A DNA stretch of 64,000 nt from Bagarius yarrelli (taxonomy: Eukaryota > Chordata > Actinopteri > Siluriformes > Sisoridae), in the NCBI GenBank assembly GCA_005784505.1, contig VCAZ01000063.1:891501-955500 (forward strand), read 5' to 3'. Shown one piece after another: positions 59,770 through 64,000 of this stretch (the first letter of the stretch is position 1; every line of letters starts with the position of its first letter). The notes below the pieces were generated by a model. That model was not told the DNA's origin and searched no databases. It saw only the letters and a program-made list of their open reading frames with translations. The position numbers and the translations under genes are program-made.

Positions 59770-62469
59770 TATAAAAAGATTTTTTTCAAAACCCTACATT
59801 TATAAAGTAACGATAAAAGGAATAAGGAAAAATTTATTTCTTTCACACGGGTTATGAGACTGCAGCTAAACCCCAGCACATTGTCATTAAAAACATCAGT
59901 CTGTATGCTTGGCAGCGATGATTACCTATCAAAGATGGCTCCCACTCCTGCACTGTGTGCACTGTTTCTGTGCACGTGTAGTCCGGTAGCCAGCAAAATG
60001 CCATCCTTTACGCTGATGGAGCGATGAGAGAACGAAGCGATCAGCAGCTCGTTCCAACCTATAAATAAAAACAAAAAACAGCTTTGAGTTAATACGCCTA
60101 ATTAATATATTAAGCATGCGTTAGACTGCTAACGAGAAGATCATATGTTCAATTCCCAGCACCACCAATCTGCCACTCCTGTGCTGTTGTTTTAGTTGCT
60201 GTAAAAAACAGCTTTAGTAATTAATCTTTTTAGTATTTAATATTTATTAATTTTGTAACATTAAATTAGCTGGATCAAAAGATCTTTTAGAAGAACTTTT
60301 CTAATACACAGCCCAGGTGTGGTTTGGCTGATCTTTTCATCTTTCATGCTAAAGTTTCAGGGTTTCAACACCTGTTGATTATTAATAAAAGCGTTCGCTG
60401 TCTGTAAGGATTTTTAGGATATATATTTGGCCATTTTAGCTGTTACTGAACGGACACAACCATAAGTAAAGTGGGAAAGAAAAAAAAGGGTAAAAGAGAA
60501 AAAAAGTCCCCAGCTGGATTCAGGCTACAGTTGCAGACATTGTCGTTTGTTTAAAAGATAATACAGAAAAACAAGAAAAAAAGCACAAGCCCTTACCGGC
60601 GCGTAGGAGGATGACCTGATCGTCCAGAGCCAGTTCAGAGAAGTGTGGGATTCTCTTGGCCCATTCCACCAGTGTAAAGAGCTGCTTATCAGCTGCCTGG
60701 CAGATATTGGTGACAGGATCGTTTTCCTGGTCAAAGGGCAAAAAAAAAAAAAAAAAAACACGGTAAGGGTAGCAGAGAGTGTGTCAGGTGCCGGAAACAT
60801 ACGACACGTCAAAGAACAGTTCAGTTGTTAGTGGTTAATTGTGATGACTCACAGAGCTGGTGCCTGAACTTCCATCGGAATGTAGCTCTATCTTTTGCTC
60901 CACAGCCATTTCCGCTTCCAGGATCTTCTCCACCGGCATTTCCTCATTCGCCACGCTGGTGGACTCCACCTCTCCATCTCGCTCTTTGTTTCTCTGGCGC
61001 TCCTCCTGAACAGCTGCAAAACACCAATATTCCAACATTTCATACACAAAATTCAACACTAGATCTGCTTAAAAGTTTTTTACACTTAAGATCATGGGTT
61101 TTTTAACAACCCAGTGCATTCATGAAGTGAATTTCAGCACGTCAGCTGATTTTTTATTTAATTTCCTGCCAGACCATAGTGAAGGGTTATGAACGTGTGT
61201 ACGGGAAAGCTCTTACCTTCTCTCTTCATGCCCATGGCTAGACATTTCTGGTAGCGGCAGTACTGGCAGCGGTTCCTCTGGCGCTTGTCCACCATACAGT
61301 CCTTGTTATCTCGGCAGGTGTAGCTCAAGTCTTTTCTGACGGTACGTTTAAAAAAGCCTTTACATCCCTCACAACTGTACACGCCGTAGTGCTTCCCTAA
61401 GGAAATAAGATAAAAATCAGCACTGATAGTAAATTAAATTCATATTAAGATTAACATTTTACTTATATACTTAATTATATGCTACAGAACAGGATCTTTT
61501 GTGTTGCCCCTCCATTGAGCACATTTATAATGTAGTGATGTAGCTGTAGTTCAGAGCTCTCAGAAAAGCTGACTTTGGAATAGTAAATAAAGAGCTTTTG
61601 GCTTTATGGAGGATGATGATTGTTGAGCAATATAAGCAGTGAAGTTCAGCACCACGCACTTCTGATGAGCCACTACTGACACAGCTGTCTGTAATGAAAA
61701 CTAAACTGACCCGCCACGGTTTAGACTGAAAAGGCCAGGAACGTTATGGTTTCCATTTAGCACCAAAACAAAAATCTATCGTTTCAGCAACCAATAAATG
61801 AAATTCAGCAGATCTACAACATGGCAGGTTGAAATTTAATTTTAAAAATTGATCTTGGTTTAAAAGTTAAATCTGAACATGAAGACACTGGCAGACGTCT
61901 TTCTGACGTATTAAACGACTTCCTCATTTCTTGTAGTTGTCACTGACACATACAGCAATTGTCTCAGATGGAAAGAATTAGGGGCGTCTTCGACTTCGTG
62001 TTTGTTGTATTTTTTGCTATTTGTTTTCTTTTTCTTTTATTTTTATATACAATGTATTGCATTATGTATTGTATTGTGATTTATTGTATTGTGACTCCTG
62101 CTATCGTAATGTGAGTTGTATGGCGAGACCCTTTGCCACCACACAGCCGTACAAACGACATTTACACTGAACACTGAATCTTCGTCCTCAGCATCTGCAC
62201 CCTACAATGAGCTGCTCTGTCCGTGAGTAATATTAACCCTTTAGGAATAATGCTCAGAAATAGAAAATACTGTACTACTGTAATCACCCAGTCTCTCTAA
62301 CTAAACCCAGCGTACCAGAGGAGCGATCGCCACAGATGGCACAGAGCCGTTTCTGAGAGAGGGTGGGTCCAGGGGAGTGGCCTAAAAGGGGCTTTAGTCC
62401 AAACGGCGGCTTGACATCGTCTGAACTGCTGACAGAGTGAAGACCGGACATGGACACCGTAGAGTTGAT
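54189..62469 (-). CDS. rxrb: Retinoid X receptor beta, 5' end beyond the window
   Basis: This nuclear receptor is the shared heterodimer partner of RAR, TR, VDR, PPAR and others, and binds 9-cis retinoid ligands. Nine exons are visible: 62316-62469, 61217-61396, 60853-61013, 60597-60726, 59926-60058, 55566-55607, 55233-55324, 55049-55154 and 54189-54336. They total 1146 nt (382 codons with the stop) in one frame. The DNA-binding domain has both zinc fingers (CAICGDRSSGKHYG; P-box CEGCKGFFKR; CRYQKCLAMGMKRE). The hinge includes EEMPVEKILEAE. The ligand-binding domain runs from DPVTNICQAADKQLFTLVEW to the AF-2 helix DTFLMEMLEAPHQLT. The N-terminal A/B exon or exons lie to the right of the window. 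The beta subtype is inferred from the adjacent col11a2; which teleost beta paralogue (a or b) is not decided. A 42-nt exon adds 14 residues to the ligand-binding domain. Confidence 0.96.
55566..55607 (-). other. rxrb: 42-nt duplicated exon in the rxrb ligand-binding domain
   Basis: It encodes ESAHNAEVGAIFDR between the preceding NSAHSAGVGAIFDR and the following VLTELVSKM. Acceptor cacag and donor GTAATA flank it, and the phase (one base in, two bases out) matches its neighbours, so it can be included or skipped without a frameshift. It aligns with the end of exon 59926-60058 at about 34 of 44 bases, and the donor context (AGGTAAT) is shared. A 14-residue insertion at this place has, as I recall, been reported for RXR beta-type receptors of zebrafish and other fishes. 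Confidence 0.88.
57697..57872 (+). mobile_element. tRNA-derived SINE, full layout
   Basis: It has A-box-like gcgcagtggataagg, B-box-like agatcgattcccc, middle gctctgagcaaggcctttaa and tail gataagggcatctgccaaat. It is the clearest copy in plus orientation. The head and tail are as in the Mermaid-like SINEs of catfish, recalled from general knowledge. Confidence 0.85.
57966..57993 (+). repeat. (AT)n microsatellite
   Basis: A pure AT run of 14 units in the large rxrb intron. Confidence 0.95.
58911..59089 (+). repeat. Dispersed repeat, copy 2
   Basis: It shares an ordered series of motifs with 2213-2370: gctagatattttgcaggcct against gctagatattttgtgagccc, then ggtcttgctca, ctcaagca, gagtta, ttatttaca, gcagtata and a terminal cccagccctaa. 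It is in the same orientation. Confidence 0.6.
59739..59768 (+). repeat. (GT)n microsatellite
   Basis: A GT run of 15 units in the large rxrb intron. Confidence 0.95.
60120..60187 (+). mobile_element. SINE fragment in an rxrb intron
   Basis: The sequence gttagactgctaacgagaag, B-box-like tgttcaattcccagc and accaccaatctgccactcct identify the middle of a plus-oriented copy. Both ends are lost. Confidence 0.6.
62047..62150 (+). repeat. Dispersed repeat (tattgtgata-rich), copy 2
   Basis: Units such as tattgtattgtgatttattg lead to gcgagaccctttgccaccac then acagccgt, parallel to the end of the block at 30245-30362. Confidence 0.55.
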
Positions 62470-64000
62470 CTGCAGGACAAAGGGAAAGAAATCATTTATA
62501 TAAAACGCTATACAGTAGTCTAATGCAACACACCAAGACATACAATCACAAAGCTCAATATCAACTCTGTGCGTGTGTGTGTGTGTGTGTGCACAGAAAA
62601 CTGTTTCCATGCATTCCTGTACTTTTGTAAAGGTTCAGCTTCTTATTATTTTTCTTATCCAAAAAAAAGTTTCAATCAAAATCAAAAATCAATATAACAC
62701 CAGTGTTTCCTTTTACTTGTTTAGAATTATTATACTTTACATTTTTCCCTTAACGTGTATTATCATGTTTCCTTCTCATACAAACACACACTAGGGGATT
62801 ATCGAATAATAATGTCCTCCAATAATGAATTCATTCTGCTGCCACTATTATCAGTAAGGAGTGTTCCAGAAGTAGCCATGCCAAGCACAAAACGTCTTTT
62901 CTTCTGTTTATTAGAGGATGTTCTTGTTTTGTGGCTAATCCTGCATTTCTTTGGGAAATCCAGTCTGCTATTAACTCCTTCTGTTCAGGAGTTTGTGTGA
63001 TTTAGCTTCTATTTACACTTTTGATCTGTGAATGGTGGAATCTTCCATCCTGCCCTTTAGGTCTGGAGTGGTTCTGTAGGGTTTAACTTAGTGCTAGGGG
63101 CCAAAAATTTATATCACAGTACATTTTTAAAATAATACCTTTTTTTAACCATGACCAAATATTAATTAGGACTGCAAATCTTCAGCCGAAAATTACATCA
63201 TTTGTTTTTAGCTGAAAGCTATTCTGCCCTGCCCCTGCGTTTAGCGCTTAGATACACTCTTGTTCTATACACTATTAAAGCAGTACATAGAGAACAGTGA
63301 TCATGTCAGTGGTATGAAAGTATTTCAAAGAATCCAATGACAAGAACAAATGTGTAGTGTCCGTTTGGTGAAAGTTACTTTCTGACATGCCCGCTCAGAA
63401 AAGTAGCAGGAACAGACCATGGTGTAAAACAGGTAAAAACACTACTTATGGCTGTAAGCTCCACCTTTCAAACACATTAACTCAGACCCCCTGTACTGCA
63501 TTGCAACAGTACTCGCTTCACCTAACATTACTTAAGGCAGTGTGCTAGAACAATGATCCAGGCAGAGCCAGAGGTGATGAAAGATTCTCCAGAAAGATGC
63601 ACAGCAAAGTGGACCATGTTTAATAAATTGTCTATTAAATGCATTACTATTCAATCCCCGAATGAACTAACTATATTGACGTTCATCCAAGCCTTAAACC
63701 CGTCCCGTCATACTTTGTAAATACTAAGAGAAAACAGTGAGCAAAAACTCAGGTGTCACATTCCCCTTTCTCCTTATGGAATTCTTTTGCAGCAACTTTT
63801 ACATAATATTTTTTGTATGAAATATCGCTTGCAGTTTTCTACAATGCGAATACAAAGCAATATATTCAAATAAACTACCTTACAATTCTATGTGGTTTGA
63901 GGATCGATTCTCACTTAGTTTAGTTTGTCCTGTTCCAACGCTAATTGGGCCAAACCACATAAACTGCATGTAAAAACCAGAGGGCGGAGCTTTTATCTTT
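62470..64000. other. rxrb intron or 5' region without recognised features
   Basis: A (GT)n run is at 62573-62592. The rest is AT-rich with no exon that I recognise. The rxrb A/B-domain exon or exons and promoter must lie to the right of the window, unless one is hidden here in sequence too variable to recognise. Confidence 0.6.

Larger units (their letters stand above)
55608..59925. other. Large rxrb intron before the duplicated exon
   Basis: This 4.3-kb intron separates the parent exon from its short duplicate. It contains an (AT)n run at 57966-57993, a full-layout SINE at 57697-57872, the dispersed repeat at 58911-59089 and a (GT)n run at 59739-59768. I see no other coding sequence. Confidence 0.7.

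Overview
This window is vertebrate nuclear DNA, almost certainly from a teleost fish. It is AT-rich, with intron-split genes, many dinucleotide microsatellites and many decayed copies of a tRNA-derived SINE whose 3' part (gcagacgcccttatccagag and relatives) is typical of ostariophysan fishes. The SINE resembles the Mermaid/Merman elements described in catfish, so an otophysan, perhaps a catfish, is my best guess. That placement is inference.

Three protein genes are present, all on the minus strand, so transcription runs from high to low coordinates. Rightmost is rxrb (54189-62469, incomplete at its 5' end), a retinoid X receptor of beta type. In the middle is col11a2 (10611-42865, complete), the procollagen alpha-2(XI) chain. 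Leftmost is sdha (1-7193, incomplete at its 3' end), the flavoprotein subunit of succinate dehydrogenase. The rxrb to col11a2 order and orientation match the extended MHC class II region of mammals. In human, sdha lies on another chromosome.

I traced exons by splice sites, reading phase and protein similarity. The sdha exons give 617 in-frame codons before the window edge. The col11a2 exons give a major triple helix of exactly 1014 residues (338 Gly-X-Y triplets). The rxrb exons give 382 codons including the stop. None of the three reading frames is broken.

The points most worth a second look are these. (1) A 42-nt rxrb exon is a diverged duplicate of the end of the preceding ligand-binding-domain exon and inserts 14 residues in helix 7. 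(2) A 651-nt, phase-0, stop-free, very Lys/Ser/Thr-rich candidate exon lies in the variable region of col11a2. (3) Other structural oddities are a 198-nt fused collagen exon, a Cys-to-Ser change in the C-propeptide and a GC-AG intron in sdha. (4) Several transposable-element remnants can be outlined by their ends, including an 820-bp element with long inverted repeats upstream of sdha. The 11-kb stretch between col11a2 and rxrb, and the 3.4 kb between sdha and col11a2, hold repeats but no gene I can support.
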